DNA of 64,000 nt from Nothopassalora personata (lineage: Eukaryota > Ascomycota > Dothideomycetes > Mycosphaerellales > Mycosphaerellaceae): positions 3,782,001-3,846,000 of the forward strand of contig CM066293.1 of NCBI GenBank assembly GCA_033816765.1. The letters are read 5' to 3'. Positions 21,731-31,222 of the stretch are shown here, piece after piece. Position 1 is the stretch's first letter. The number at the start of each line of letters is the position of its first letter. The notes beneath the pieces are model-generated. The model was not told where the DNA came from. It saw nothing but the letters and a program-made list of their open reading frames with translations, and did no database searches. The position numbers and the translations under genes were made by a program.

Positions 21731-22018
21731 ATGATCAGCTACGACGCAGTCTGTCCCAGTGGGGCACTTCGTGATGATGAAGCAGAGAAAAGTGTGTGGT
21801 GGCGCCGAATCCGGCGGGCGACGTGGGCGATCTATCACGCCATCTCGATTCCGGGAACATGGGAGGAAGCATTTCGGTTGTCGCAACAGCCAGTGATGAT
21901 CGGAGTGAGGCCTGAAGAGGTGCTGGGAGTGAGGAGTGAGGAGGCGAGACATATCATGCAGGCACATATGTTCTTGATTGGCAGTGCGGAAGCATCAAGT
22001 TTTGGGCAATGGAACTGA
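21731..22018 (+). CDS. Hypothetical small protein, FWRLS/AIYH-family fragment
   Basis: A 95-aa frame from ATG 21731 (MISYDAV). VWW-x4-R-x4-IY aligns without gaps with AWW-x4-R-x4-IY of the minus-strand protein at 12572, and WAIYHAISI resembles AAIYHDASI at 15348-15829. After about residue 80 the reading seems to switch frame: the second frame continues protein-like (ELALLQDTIPDLDTRSP) to a TGA at about 22099. A frameshift or intron near 21980 is therefore likely and the locus may be a broken gene. It lies 400 bp upstream of the large family member on the same strand. Confidence 0.35.
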   Translation: MISYDAVCPSGALRDDEAEKSVWWRRIRRATWAIYHAISIPGTWEEAFRLSQQPVMIGVRPEEVLGVRSEEARHIMQAHMFLIGSAEASSFGQWN

Positions 22019-22416
22019 ACGTGTGATCAGGAAGACGTTTGAATACGAGCTCGCCTTGCTGCAGGATACGATTCCCGACCTCGATACGCGAAGCCCATGA
22101 AACATCCATTACCTTACCACCGCCAACACTCTTCACCACCTCTCGCCCATATCACTTTGTGTAATGTTCGAGGCGAATCGCCACGTGGCAGAGGGTGGCA
22201 AGCAGGGGTAGTGACTGCCTCCTTCTGTGGCAGAAGCGACGCCATGGTTCCTCATCCCCGGTAGGTGCAACAGGGGTGTGAACGAAGGCAGGTACGCATA
22301 TGTTCATGTGACGTCAACCAGGCCGCCCTCTCGCAAGCGGAACCTGAATCAGATCCACGTGCTGTACCGCGACCAACAGACAACCCAACGATGCAGTGAC
22401 GGTTCGCCTTCACCTC

Positions 22417-24660
22417 ATGGCTCGAATCTGCACCGCGCAGAGTCCTCTCCCGTCCCGACAGCCCGAGGTTGGCAACCAGCTCGCACTTGTCGTGGCGTTA
22501 CTCAGGACTGACCGCCTTCTCGCCCTAAAGCTCCTCCGTCAACGTCGCCCTGGCGATTTCGACAACGAGGCAGATGCGCATGCCGTGCGGGAACTCACGG
22601 GCGTGGTTACGGGCGAAATCACGGTGCCAGTATGTTTGCAGCATATCCGCTTCTTTGCACAGTCGCCCTTCTGGCGCCTGAGCACGCTGGACCTCTGGTG
22701 TTTGTTCGGTCCCATCATTGGCACCAGCAAGAAGTTCCTGTTCGACATGCGCGCTTTGCAGGACGTCTGCCAGGATCGAGACGATGCGATCACGGCTCTG
22801 CGTAAGGCGCAGGCCGCACGTCGGGATCGAACAATCTCGTGTCGGGGAGTGCGTCGGAATGTGGAGTGGGCAGTCGACGATGTGCGGCGAGCGCTGGCGG
22901 CGAAGCGAGCAGCGAGGAGAGAGAGATGCGTCGCGGACTCGCTGGCAGCGGATGGAGTCACGGCCACCGCCACGCCACAGCGGGGACGGTTGAGCGCAGA
23001 GCCAGAGCAACAAACCAGAATTGCAGAAGAGCAAGACACACGAACCCGGACCACACAACAAGAGCGGCATCCAAACACGGCGAAGAGCGCGGAGCCGAGT
23101 GCATGTACGGAGGATGCCGACTCGGCAAGCGCATCCGACATCATCAACGACAACGGCCGTGCAGACGACAGCGATCATGACGCATCCACATCTGCTGAAA
23201 TCGAAGTCGGGCGAGGGCCAAGCCGTACATGTGTCTCCAGCAGTCCAGCTGCAGACCCGGACCCGGATCCCGGCACGCCGGATCATTCCGCCCGGATGAT
23301 GATGTCGCTCGATGGCAGCGGCAGTGACGACAACGCAGGCAGCAACAACAACGGCAGCGACCAACATGAAGAAGGTGCGCTGGGGCTGACCGACTTCGGA
23401 TTCCCCACAGCGCCGTCGCCACCACCAAGCCCATCACGCCCCTTCTCGACGCAGCCATTGTCACCCTCGTCTTGGCCCTTCCTGTCTGCACCACCCACGC
23501 CGACGCAGCATTCGACACCCAAGCAGCACCACCATCGTTGCGTGTACCGCCAGCACGAACTCAGCACATCCGCCATGACCTCACACGCCAGCAACCAGGA
23601 GCCGCCCGCGAAGCGAGCGTGCACGTCTGCCAGGCAGGCCATGCCCCAGCAACTGAACGCTCCGCACTGGCATCGCACCATTGACGCATGGCTCACGAGC
23701 TACCTCCACTCGGCCCAATTCACCGACGTGTCGAGTTTCGTCGACATGATCCGCGCCAAGCCGGACACCAACCACGGCGCCTTGTTCCAGCTCCAGAAAG
23801 ACCATGTCGAGCACGCGGCGTTCGTGTACCTCAATCGCCATGTGCGCCACGTCTACTGCTTCTCCACCGCTCCAGGTCCAGTATTGGATGCTCTTCTGGA
23901 AACAGTCTCACCCTCGGCCGACCTCTGCATGCAGCGCATACCCGCCAGTGCAGATGCTGCCCACAATGTTGCCAACATCATCGCCGTCGCTACAGCGGCA
24001 TTCGCCCGCGGTTCAACGCCATCGCCAGAAGAGATGAACAAGAAGTGCGCTCTCGTGCCCGAATTCTGGTTGGCATTGATGGAGCAATGGTGGCAGATCT
24101 CGACCCAAGACCAGGAGCTTGACGGACCTGATGCACTCGTGAACAAATGCCGCCAGACGGTGGTGGTCCAGGCAGATGCCGGCGAGCAGACAGCCGCTCC
24201 AAATGCTCTCGATCCAACCTCCGCCCTTGTAAGCTCGCTCAACCGACCACGTCGAGTTCTGGAAGAATGGAGGCAGGTATCCAGTGCATTGAGTGCATGG
24301 CGCGACGCATCACACCATACCGTGTCCCTTGTTCGCCAACATGTTGCCAGCTACGAGACTGCAAGGTTGAAGTCTCTCAACGACAAGCTTCAGAAGTGGG
24401 AGGACTGTTCGGACGACGAAGATGAGACTGGTGAGAGTAGTTACCGAGCCAGGAAGCTTGCTCGGTACCGTGCGCTCAAGGACGCAGCAGAGTCGCAGAT
24501 TGAGAAGATGCGCAGCTGGGCCTCACGCCTCGTCGAGGACGCGCAACACTACCACGAAGCAGCACAAGCGTACCTATCCCGAGCGGCAAAGTTGAAGACC
24601 TCTTGTCTGGAGGCTCTCGAGGTGGAGCGGGCTGCGATTGCCGAGATGGAGTTGGCATAA
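22417..24660 (+). CDS. Large hypothetical protein with N-terminal FWRLS domain and C-terminal coiled coil
   Basis: A 748-aa intronless frame. The ATG at 22417 is chosen over the in-frame GTG at 22396. Residues about 45-165 form the conserved part, with FFAQSPFWRLSTLDLWCLFGP as its core (F-x-Q-x2-FWRLS-x-LD-x4-L-x-GP), followed by a charged helix rich in Arg/Ala. Residues about 170-410 are low complexity (Thr/Glu/Asp/Ser, then Pro/Ser and His), probably disordered. Residues about 415-590 look globular (HWHRTIDAWLTSYLH, VPEFWLALMEQWWQIS). The C-terminal about 110 residues are a charged helix or coiled coil after an acidic patch (CSDDEDETGES). No membrane segment, signal peptide or known catalytic motif. 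Normal codon composition and absence of RIP stops suggest a working gene. The long minus-strand frames here are shadows. Confidence 0.7.
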   Translation: MARICTAQSPLPSRQPEVGNQLALVVALLRTDRLLALKLLRQRRPGDFDNEADAHAVRELTGVVTGEITVPVCLQHIRFFAQSPFWRLSTLDLWCLFGPIIGTSKKFLFDMRALQDVCQDRDDAITALRKAQAARRDRTISCRGVRRNVEWAVDDVRRALAAKRAARRERCVADSLAADGVTATATPQRGRLSAEPEQQTRIAEEQDTRTRTTQQERHPNTAKSAEPSACTEDADSASASDIINDNGRADDSDHDASTSAEIEVGRGPSRTCVSSSPAADPDPDPGTPDHSARMMMSLDGSGSDDNAGSNNNGSDQHEEGALGLTDFGFPTAPSPPPSPSRPFSTQPLSPSSWPFLSAPPTPTQHSTPKQHHHRCVYRQHELSTSAMTSHASNQEPPAKRACTSARQAMPQQLNAPHWHRTIDAWLTSYLHSAQFTDVSSFVDMIRAKPDTNHGALFQLQKDHVEHAAFVYLNRHVRHVYCFSTAPGPVLDALLETVSPSADLCMQRIPASADAAHNVANIIAVATAAFARGSTPSPEEMNKKCALVPEFWLALMEQWWQISTQDQELDGPDALVNKCRQTVVVQADAGEQTAAPNALDPTSALVSSLNRPRRVLEEWRQVSSALSAWRDASHHTVSLVRQHVASYETARLKSLNDKLQKWEDCSDDEDETGESSYRARKLARYRALKDAAESQIEKMRSWASRLVEDAQHYHEAAQAYLSRAAKLKTSCLEALEVERAAIAEMELA

Positions 24661-25940
24661 TCTCCGCCACCAAACCCGAGTGGCCAGAATGGGTTTGTGA
24701 TCTACGCATCATTGCGTGGTCACCAATATCGCTCGACGTCCAAGAAGAACCCAATAACTTGGCAAATCTCGCGTTCGTGAACATGCATTTTACCTCAGTT
24801 AGCCAAATACAAAGACCGTTTGTATCCTACACCAGCAGCCCAGTCCGTAGTGTGTCTCTCCCTGAAATTTGATTCGTGATCTTCTTGACGCCTTGCAGCT
24901 ACTTCCTTCCAGCACCGCATCAATAAGGCGTTCGACAAACCAGCGGCAGCGACAACACACAGAATAGCAGCGTTTGGAGCGCAGTCGGTTATGGCCGTCA
25001 ACAGCTCGTGGCTACCGTGGACAGCCGACACAGACATCAACCACGCATGAATGCGAGAGAAGGAGAAGCCTTGGCACGACGCTCGCTGAGGTGATCAAAA
25101 GGCCAACAGATCGATCGTATTTGGTACGCTTGACGTCTTGATTCCGGAGCTGCTAGGTGCTATGGCGGCTCGCCATATCGATACGATCACGCTCGCGCTC
25201 GCGAAAACCGAGCGCTGGGGTCCGAGTAGAATCCTTGCATAAATGTGTGTGTGGCTGAGGCAGGTCGTGACTGACTTCGCGAAACGTGTAAGGTGTGACG
25301 TGTGAACTGTCGGTGCTCTCCATGCCAGAGGATTTGTTCTTTGCGAACGAACGAACGAACGAGTGAATCTCTGGTGGCTGATATGGTCTGGCGTTCAATC
25401 TCTCTCTCTTTTTCTCTGGTAGCACCGCCAGCCATGAGCTGTCAATGTCCCTCGGCGTAGCGTATAAACCAGCGTGAGATGGAGATATTTTGCCCCTCCG
25501 TATGGCATCCGGCCTCTGAGTACGTCCGTCCTGTCCTGACCTTGCTGTTGGCCGATGGTGCGGAGAGGTCTTGGTGCACGGTCGCTTGTCCACTTATACG
25601 CCTCTCCATCGCTCGCTCTCGGTAATGGCGCAAATGTCCTGTCCAGCTTGGACCCTTCGGTAGCGTGTGTGTAGAGCTCTCTTTTCGTGTAGGCGTTACT
25701 GATAGTCCCCCAAGACGAACGGGTGGGTTGAGAGCGTCCCGTTCTGCTCAATCTGCCTAACAGCTGAGCCGTGCTACTTGGGCGCTGCGTATTGCGAGCC
25801 GCGTATTCGGTATTACTGTCGTTCAGAGGGGTCTCGGCCTTGGAACACTAGTGGGTGTTCTTCCATCTCGTCCTCGCCATCTTCATAGAGCTGCTCGTTC
25901 TCGTCGTGTTCAGGCCGTGAATGCTAGTCTGGTCGGCGGT
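24661..25940. other. Intergenic, no supported gene
   Basis: Short frames only; the minus-strand frame 25593-25153 has no motif. Simple-sequence tracts include GAACGAAC.. at about 25346-25360 and CTCTCTCTCTTTT at about 25400. Confidence 0.4.
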
Positions 25941-25943
25941 ATG

Positions 25944-26107
25944 TGTCTCTCCTCCGCTGTGTCTCTCCTCCGCCCTGTCTCTCCTCCGCCCTGTCTCTCC
26001 TCCGCCCTGTCTCTCCTCCGCACTGTCCCTCCTCCGCCCTGTCCCTCCTCCGCTGTGTCCCTCCTCCGCTGTGTCCCGCCTCCGCTGTGTCCATCCTCCG
26101 TTGCGAC
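25944..26107 (+). repeat. 16-bp minisatellite, 10 full copies
   Basis: The unit TGTCTCTCCTCCGCCC starts at 25944 and recurs every 16 bp through 26088 (10 full units), with a partial unit at 26104. Variation is mostly C/T and A at single sites (CTCC to CCTCC, GCCC to GCTG). Because 16 is not a multiple of 3, successive units are read in shifting frames, and all three plus frames give the same 16-residue Ser/Pro/Leu peptide cycle. That explains the three overlapping plus-strand frames and two minus-strand ones, none of which need be a gene. Confidence 0.95.
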
Positions 26108-26334
26108 CATCCTCTACTATTTCGAATTTGATTCATTATATGCTATACTCTTTTAACGAGGGAGCGCGCGTGGGCCAAACGGTCCATCGCAGCGTACTCT
26201 TTCTATTTTAAAGAAAGAAGGACAAAGAGATTGCGACTAGAGAAGCGGGCTTTGATCGGTCTCTCGTGACAAGTTATTTGTCACCCGTCACCCCGACCGA
26301 AGACAACCATACTCGGCCTTCGAGCTTATACTCC

Positions 26335-26475
26335 AACTTAAGCCCAAGCCAAGCCCGGACAGGGCCCGCTTCACAAGTCGATGCCGGAGCTGAGCCCGCT
26401 CAATAGGCCGTAATAGGCTAATCGGAAAGCTGAGCCTATTTTACGAGCTAATCCCGGACCTGGGCCCGCCTTTTT
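26335..26475. repeat. Cluster of CCCGGAC.GGGCCCGC motifs
   Basis: AGCCCGGACAGGGCCCGC at about 26351 and TCCCGGACCTGGGCCCGC at about 26452 are near copies about 100 bp apart, with GGAGCTGAGCCCGCTCAATAG and AAGCTGAGCCTATTTTACGAG between. Subterminal GC-rich repeats of this kind are known from hAT transposons, but no terminal repeats, duplication or transposase were found. Confidence 0.35.
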
Positions 26476-26909
26476 ACTTCTTTTGTCCTCCTCCTCCGTC
26501 ACCGTCACCTCCACTTTCACGTTCACCTCCACGCTCCCTCTTTATCCTACCCGCATTCGGCAACAGTTGCTACCGTTGCCCACTGTAGCTAGCATGTCTC
26601 CGCTCGGTTCAATACTACACGAGCACTAGTCAACTTGGTGGCCTACCGGGAAGCCACGGACTTGAGGGATATAACATAACGTGACCTACAAGGCGATGTT
26701 TGTTAGCACCAGCTGGATGGAATCCTGGGTCCCCTCATCCTCCAGCGCGCCTTGGTCTGTACGGTGAACACCGGCCTCAACTGCTCCAGCGCACGGCGAA
26801 CAGCAACTGACCGACATAGAAACCTCCTCTTGACTCCGACACAGAAGTAAGTCCTCGAAGACTTCCATGCCCTCCGTTGTCTCGGCTGCCTTCACTTCCT
26901 TCTGAACCC

Positions 26910-27618
26910 GCGCTTGCTGCGAATCGATCTATGCTACGGACCTGCTCCACGCCATCGAGCCCGATAATGTGGTGCAGGAATTGTTCTGCAGATTCGCGAA
27001 GCGCATTAAAGAGCTCGCTGGCGTGAAAAGCGATGCTCCGGCGGAGGGCAGTTCTAGGACACGACGGCGCATGGTGAGGGAGAGGTCTTAGTGAAATGGC
27101 ATTTAGATCGCGGAAGCAGGATAAGTTGGAGCAGGAGGAGGAGGAGAAGCACACAACAACACACACCGTGTATGCTGTTGAAAGCTGCTCCATCGTGAGA
27201 GAGAAATCAGAGGCACTCAATAAGTCTGAGGACGGCTAGAGACAATGGGAAGGAACCGTCAACGGCAGTAGAGGGGTTCGCAGAGCTAGACGCATGTCTA
27301 CGGCCAAGGGCAATCTAGACACAAGCAAAATTCCGCCTACACGCGGTGAAGACGAGAAGTTCGAAGCCAAAGTCGACCTTTGCAAAGGTGTATATAACAC
27401 TCGGCAATTATGCCTATTGTTACCAGGGCTCAAGATCAAGGGTATTAACGACGACCAGCCCGCTTAGGAGCACGACCAGAGCCAAACACCAAACACCAAA
27501 CACCCGCCAAGGATGTATTGCCATACTTGTGGAGGAGAGAAAGCAGCAATACACGGAACTGCGCGCCGCGGGGAAGGCCATTCTGAAGCAGTTGCGTGAT
27601 CGAAACCTCCCGGGATAG
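26910..27618 (+). CDS. Possible spliced or broken small gene
   Basis: Protein-like stretches occur in changing plus frames: LLHAIEPDNVVQELFCRFA up to a TAG at 27091; a 47-codon ORF from ATG 27096 (MAFRSRKQDKLEQEEEE); a 57-codon ORF from ATG 27294 (MSTAKGNLDTSKIPPTRGE) to TAG 27467; and an end reading VEERKQQYTELRAAGKAILK to TAG 27618. GTATTAAC...CGCTTAG (about 27441-27467) resembles a fungal branch and acceptor. I could not find one splicing pattern that joins all parts, so it may be a pseudogene. The minus-strand frame 27220-26777 (147 aa, ATG) competes for the same region. Confidence 0.25.
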
Positions 27619-28052
27619 ATGGATCGACTACAGGACAAACAATTTTAAGACAAGGGAACCTCGAACTGCAGGGAATCGAGGGACGATGTTGTAGTGTAAT
27701 ACGATATAGCCGTGCCTGCTCGCTAGCCGGCACATTTATGCTACACACCTCGACTGAACTGTGAAGCTCCTCTTGAACTCGATACATGTATGTTATTATC
27801 AAAGGGGAAGTAAATCAATCAATCTTCTTGCCTAGGGCTGTAACACCGGATCTAGCTTGAGTGCTTACCTTGATCTTGGAACTAGTAATGTCGGTAGAGT
27901 TGAATTTGTCGACAGGACATATGTACTGCTCAAGGCTGTCTGGCTCGGCAAGCTAGGACTTGTGACCATTGCAGGGAAGTAATTGCGGTATGCGACATGA
28001 GGGAATACTATATTAATGGAATCTGGAGCGGGGCGAGACGGGCGGTAAATAA

Positions 28053-28155
28053 GGCATTGATAGTTCATGCCGTAGTGGTAATCCTGAGGCATTGGTAGTT
28101 TATGCTGCTGTAGTAATCCTCAGGCATTGGTAGTTCATGCTGCAGTGGTACTCCA
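28053..28155. repeat. Three 35-bp tandem units
   Basis: GGCATTG.TAGTT.ATGC starts at 28053, 28088 and 28123, each followed by a GTAGTGGTAATCCT-like end. The period is exactly 35 bp. It has no coding role that I can see. Confidence 0.85.
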
Positions 28156-28554
28156 GTTAAGCCAGTAGCCTTTCCTTATAAAGGCAGGACCCTCGTACAT
28201 TGCGAGCCCTAACGACCTTGAAAACGAGATCTCCAACGCTCGAGATACAGTACTGTAAAGCCGACAATGCGGTCCCAGTGTACTTGTAGGCAGAAATCTA
28301 CATCCGAGCGCCTTGAGCAGTCACCATCTCGAGGCCGTGGTCCAGTGTGAAAAAGCTCAAGGCACCTCCTAAGCTCCAAGCTATGTATTGATGGAGTGTA
28401 TAATGTTTAAGGCGGCGAAGTGACGTGGCATACTGTTATAAAGACATCTGTAGAGGTCAACGGCTGTTTTTAGATGTATATTATTGTCCTCGCCTTAATG
28501 CTTAAGTACATCCTCACCTCTAACGAGTTACCATTACGCCTATCAAGACTCGTT

Positions 28555-28800
28555 ATAGCTGCTCGTGATCTCTTGGACTCTTATTAAGGATGAGGAAATC
28601 TTGTAGCCTGTAGTCTTCATCGCCTTGACAGGTATTACTTCGTAGGATTTGGACGAGTATGCTTAGAGCTTTTGTTACGGATGTGGCCAGGTGCGACCAG
28701 CCTGTCTGTAAATACTGCTCGAGCTCCTCTGTAGATGTAGATGATCTGTCCGCAAGCCCTGCTATTACCGCCTTTCCGGCCTGGTCGTCTTGACTAAACA
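28555..28800 (-). pseudogene. Coding-like relic
   Basis: One minus-strand frame of about 80 codons has a protein-like composition (QDDQAGKAVIAGLADRSSTS, then ELEQYLQTGWSHLATSVTKA) and ends at a TAA just before 28555. No start codon or family is recognised, and the surrounding sequence 28160-29280 holds no other frame. It is probably a fragment of a decayed gene or element. Confidence 0.2.
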
Positions 28801-29317
28801 GAATACCGATGCTACAAATGAAGAGACTACTTTAGATTTGCAGTACCTAATTAGGACTCCTGACTGGGATTCGTCAGCACACTTTCGGGGTCCGATCTCG
28901 CAGTAGCCTAAGCTCCTTCAGCTGTGCTCGATGAGCTATGTTGTTATCCCCTCCCTAGACAGATTGCCACGTATGCACAGGACAGCTGCTGGCTTCTTTA
29001 CTAGCTCAAGGAAGTTATAGGGAAGGGCATCGTAGATCTTGTTCAAGCTGATTGCGGCAATAAAATCGATGTCTGAGCCCGCTTACTTAACCCGTCGTGT
29101 AGCGCATCGGAACCGTGTGCGTGTGTATGTATGCGAAGTTGTAGGTGCCTAAGTTGTAAAGTACGTAAGTTGGAGGACGACTGCGGGTACCTGAGTCGCT
29201 CGTTCTTAGGTTGATGCGGGCAGTTGAGTTGCTAATAATGGATTTGGTTATATACGTCAGTCAATTGCAGCGGTCCAATTCGTCTTGTCGTCTACTTCGC
29301 GCGTGATTCTCATCTCG

Positions 29318-29489
29318 AGGATAGCCGTCTATCCTCCACTTCGCACCTTAGGAATGGCGGTCTATCCTCTACTTCGTACGTTAAGGACACACGTTCTATC
29401 CTCGAGTTCCTACATTAGGAATAGCCGTCTATCCTCCTCTACCTTATACTTTAGGGATAGCGGTCTATCCTTCACCTCGTACACTCCAA
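29318..29489 (+). repeat. Five degenerate tandem units of about 34 bp
   Basis: (G)GATAGC.GTCTATCCTC.ACTTCGTAC.TTA recurs five times with small length changes (about 32-36 bp). The units lie inside a 72-codon plus frame (29285-29503) with repeated AVYP(P/L)LRTL in its first half. The length variation breaks the protein repeat, so a working repeat protein is unlikely. Confidence 0.75.
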
Positions 29490-29620
29490 ATGGTAAATCA
29501 TAGTAGTAATCAACGCAAGTTGCGGCTTCTATACGAGACTTTAGAGTTGGGGACACTCGGCCGACAGGAGCGATTGTTCAACTATCGTATGCTCCTACCA
29601 TACATACAAGCTCCATCATT

Positions 29621-29790
29621 TCGCTCTTCGTCGCCACTCATGTAGACTTGCGACATGTACAATCATCCCACGCTTACGATACCTTCCCGCCTGAATCACC
29701 ATTCTCGCTCTTCATCGCAGCGTACATTGACTTGCGACATGCACAATCATGCTACGCCTACAATAGCTTCCCGCGTGGACCGGCCCTCTC
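29621..29790 (+). repeat. Two 84-bp tandem units
   Basis: TCGCTCTTC recurs at 29621 and 29705, and GACTTGCGACATG at 29645 and 29729, an exact spacing of 84 bp (28 codons). The units contain ACAATCAT..(C/T)ACGC.TAC.AT. Two plus frames cover it (29648-29893, 29655-29903), but neither shows a family signature. Confidence 0.8.
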
Positions 29791-30282
29791 GCATTCCGCT
29801 ACCATGTCCTGCGCTCGCTGTTTCCACGCCGGTTCCGCCGATTTGTGGACCTTCGAGTATGCTCGCGATATGTCGCATAGGTGTGTGGGGTGAGGACGTT
29901 TAGGATTTAGGGTGCAGTTCGGTGCAAGCGAAGGCTCGTATATACAACTTAGCGAAGGGTGCCTAGAATTATATTAGTGCAGCAAATCATGACGTTACTA
30001 CACTAAGGTACCCTATTGTTTCAATGTCGAGAAGCCTATACTCGTTAAATCCTTCCTACTGTAGAACAGCGCAGTAGCATAAAGAGTGCAACTATGGTTC
30101 GCTTCGCTTCGACGATGTTGCTATGGCAGGTTCATGGCGGTAAGCGTGCAGCGAGCCCGGTCAGCATCAGAACGCCGCGTAAACTTACGGCAAGGGCGAC
30201 ATGAAGATCCCTACCATAGACGGCCTATAGGCAGCTCGCTAGCTCTATATAAAAGGGTAGCCTATAGCTAACCCTTATATAT

Positions 30283-30631
30283 AATATGCGGCTAGGCCCG
30301 GCTTAGTAAGCCGTAGGTAATGCCTATACGTATACTAAGTAATATATATAGTGTCTATAAAAGAAGGTAAGATTTAGTTTATCTACGATTACGAGATCGT
30401 AGGCGTACTATATATTACGATATCTCCTTATAGTTCTTATAGTTCTAAATCTTTCCCTTATTATAATCTATATACGCTATAGAGCCTAATCGTAACGTAT
30501 ATAATAGCAAGTTACCTACGCCCCCCCTAAGCCTTAGAGTATAGTAGTAGGCGCGTTACGTAGCCTTAGTTATAAGAAGAGAGATCTTAAGAGCTAAGAT
30601 CCGAGAGTAGGAGATATAGCGGGAGATTAAG
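30283..30631 (+). mobile_element. Left piece of a RIP-degraded copia-like remnant
   Basis: The block at about 30290-30427 (GCCCGGCTTAGTAAGC, then AAGGTAAGATTTAGTTTATCTACGATT and ATCGTAGGCGTACTATATATTA) matches 59951-60090, which precedes a copia pol remnant. It therefore looks like the LTR or leader of that family. It is cut at TTAAG (30627-30631) by the C1 element and seems to continue at 37805. The shift to RIP composition happens within about 50 bp of its left edge. Confidence 0.5.
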
Positions 30632-30838
30632 TATTACGTTATAAGTGGTTAGAAGTTATAAAAATGGGCTTATAAAGGTGTTTTAAAAGCAGGTAGTAGA
30701 TTACATGTATCTAAGCTAGAATTGAAAGGGCTGCTTATAGAAAGGCTATAGGTGACTAATTAATGTTACCTGATTCTTAGCCGCTGCTACCTTAGGTTTA
30801 ATTAGGCTACAGCGCCGGTGCACGCTTAGATCGTAACA
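30632..30838 (-). repeat. C1 3' LTR
   Basis: 207 bp. On the element strand it starts TGTTACGATC and ends CGTAATA; the final TA was probably CA before RIP. 93 percent identical to the 5' LTR by my count (193/207). Confidence 0.95.
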
Positions 30839-30856
30839 CACCCCCTTAGCTCGTGC
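30839..30856 (-). other. C1 polypurine tract
   Basis: On the element strand GAGCTAAGGGGGTG abuts the TGTTACG start of the 3' LTR, the expected place for plus-strand primer formation. Confidence 0.7.
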
Positions 30857-31140
30857 GGCTTATAGGTAAATAAGCTAATCGCATGTAATCGCGTGTACCC
30901 TATCTATTACCTATTACCCTACCCACCTACCTATAACGTAAGGCGTCGTTACTGTACGCTTGTTAGAGCTCTATTATAAGCTACACAGTAGGGCGCTAAG
31001 TTAGCGTTTTAGGTGAGGCTATTGTCCTAGCCTTACATCCCTATTCACAATCTTACTAAGTCCCTTACACTGCAGTTAACCTATATAATAGGTTCTAAGC
31101 GATGTAATTCTTGTCCGGTGGGGTGGCTAAGCTGTTCTTA

Positions 31141-31222
31141 TAGCACTAAACGGTAAGGCGTGCTATCTCCCTACATTTTAACGGACATGTAAGGTTATAG
31201 GTTCGAGTCCTAGGGGTTATTA
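31141..31222 (+). other. tRNA-like sequence in the 3' region of C1, antisense to the element
   Basis: An A-box-like TAGCACTAAACGGTAAGGCG (31141-31160) is followed about 40 bp later by a perfect B box GGTTCGAGTCC (31200-31210). The T-stem pairs at four of five positions, but I cannot form a full acceptor stem. The D-arm resembles tRNA-Arg types. It may be a degraded tRNA gene, possibly with an intron, or a Pol III promoter relic. Confidence 0.35.

Noticed and set aside
22525..23696. Long minus-strand frames opposite the 22417-24660 gene
   Set aside because: They mirror the high GC third positions of the plus-strand gene, have Cys/Arg/Ser-rich unnatural composition and overlap each other in several frames.
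25944..26107. CRISPR-like regular repeat
   Set aside because: Units are directly adjacent with no spacers and the genome is eukaryotic; it is a minisatellite.
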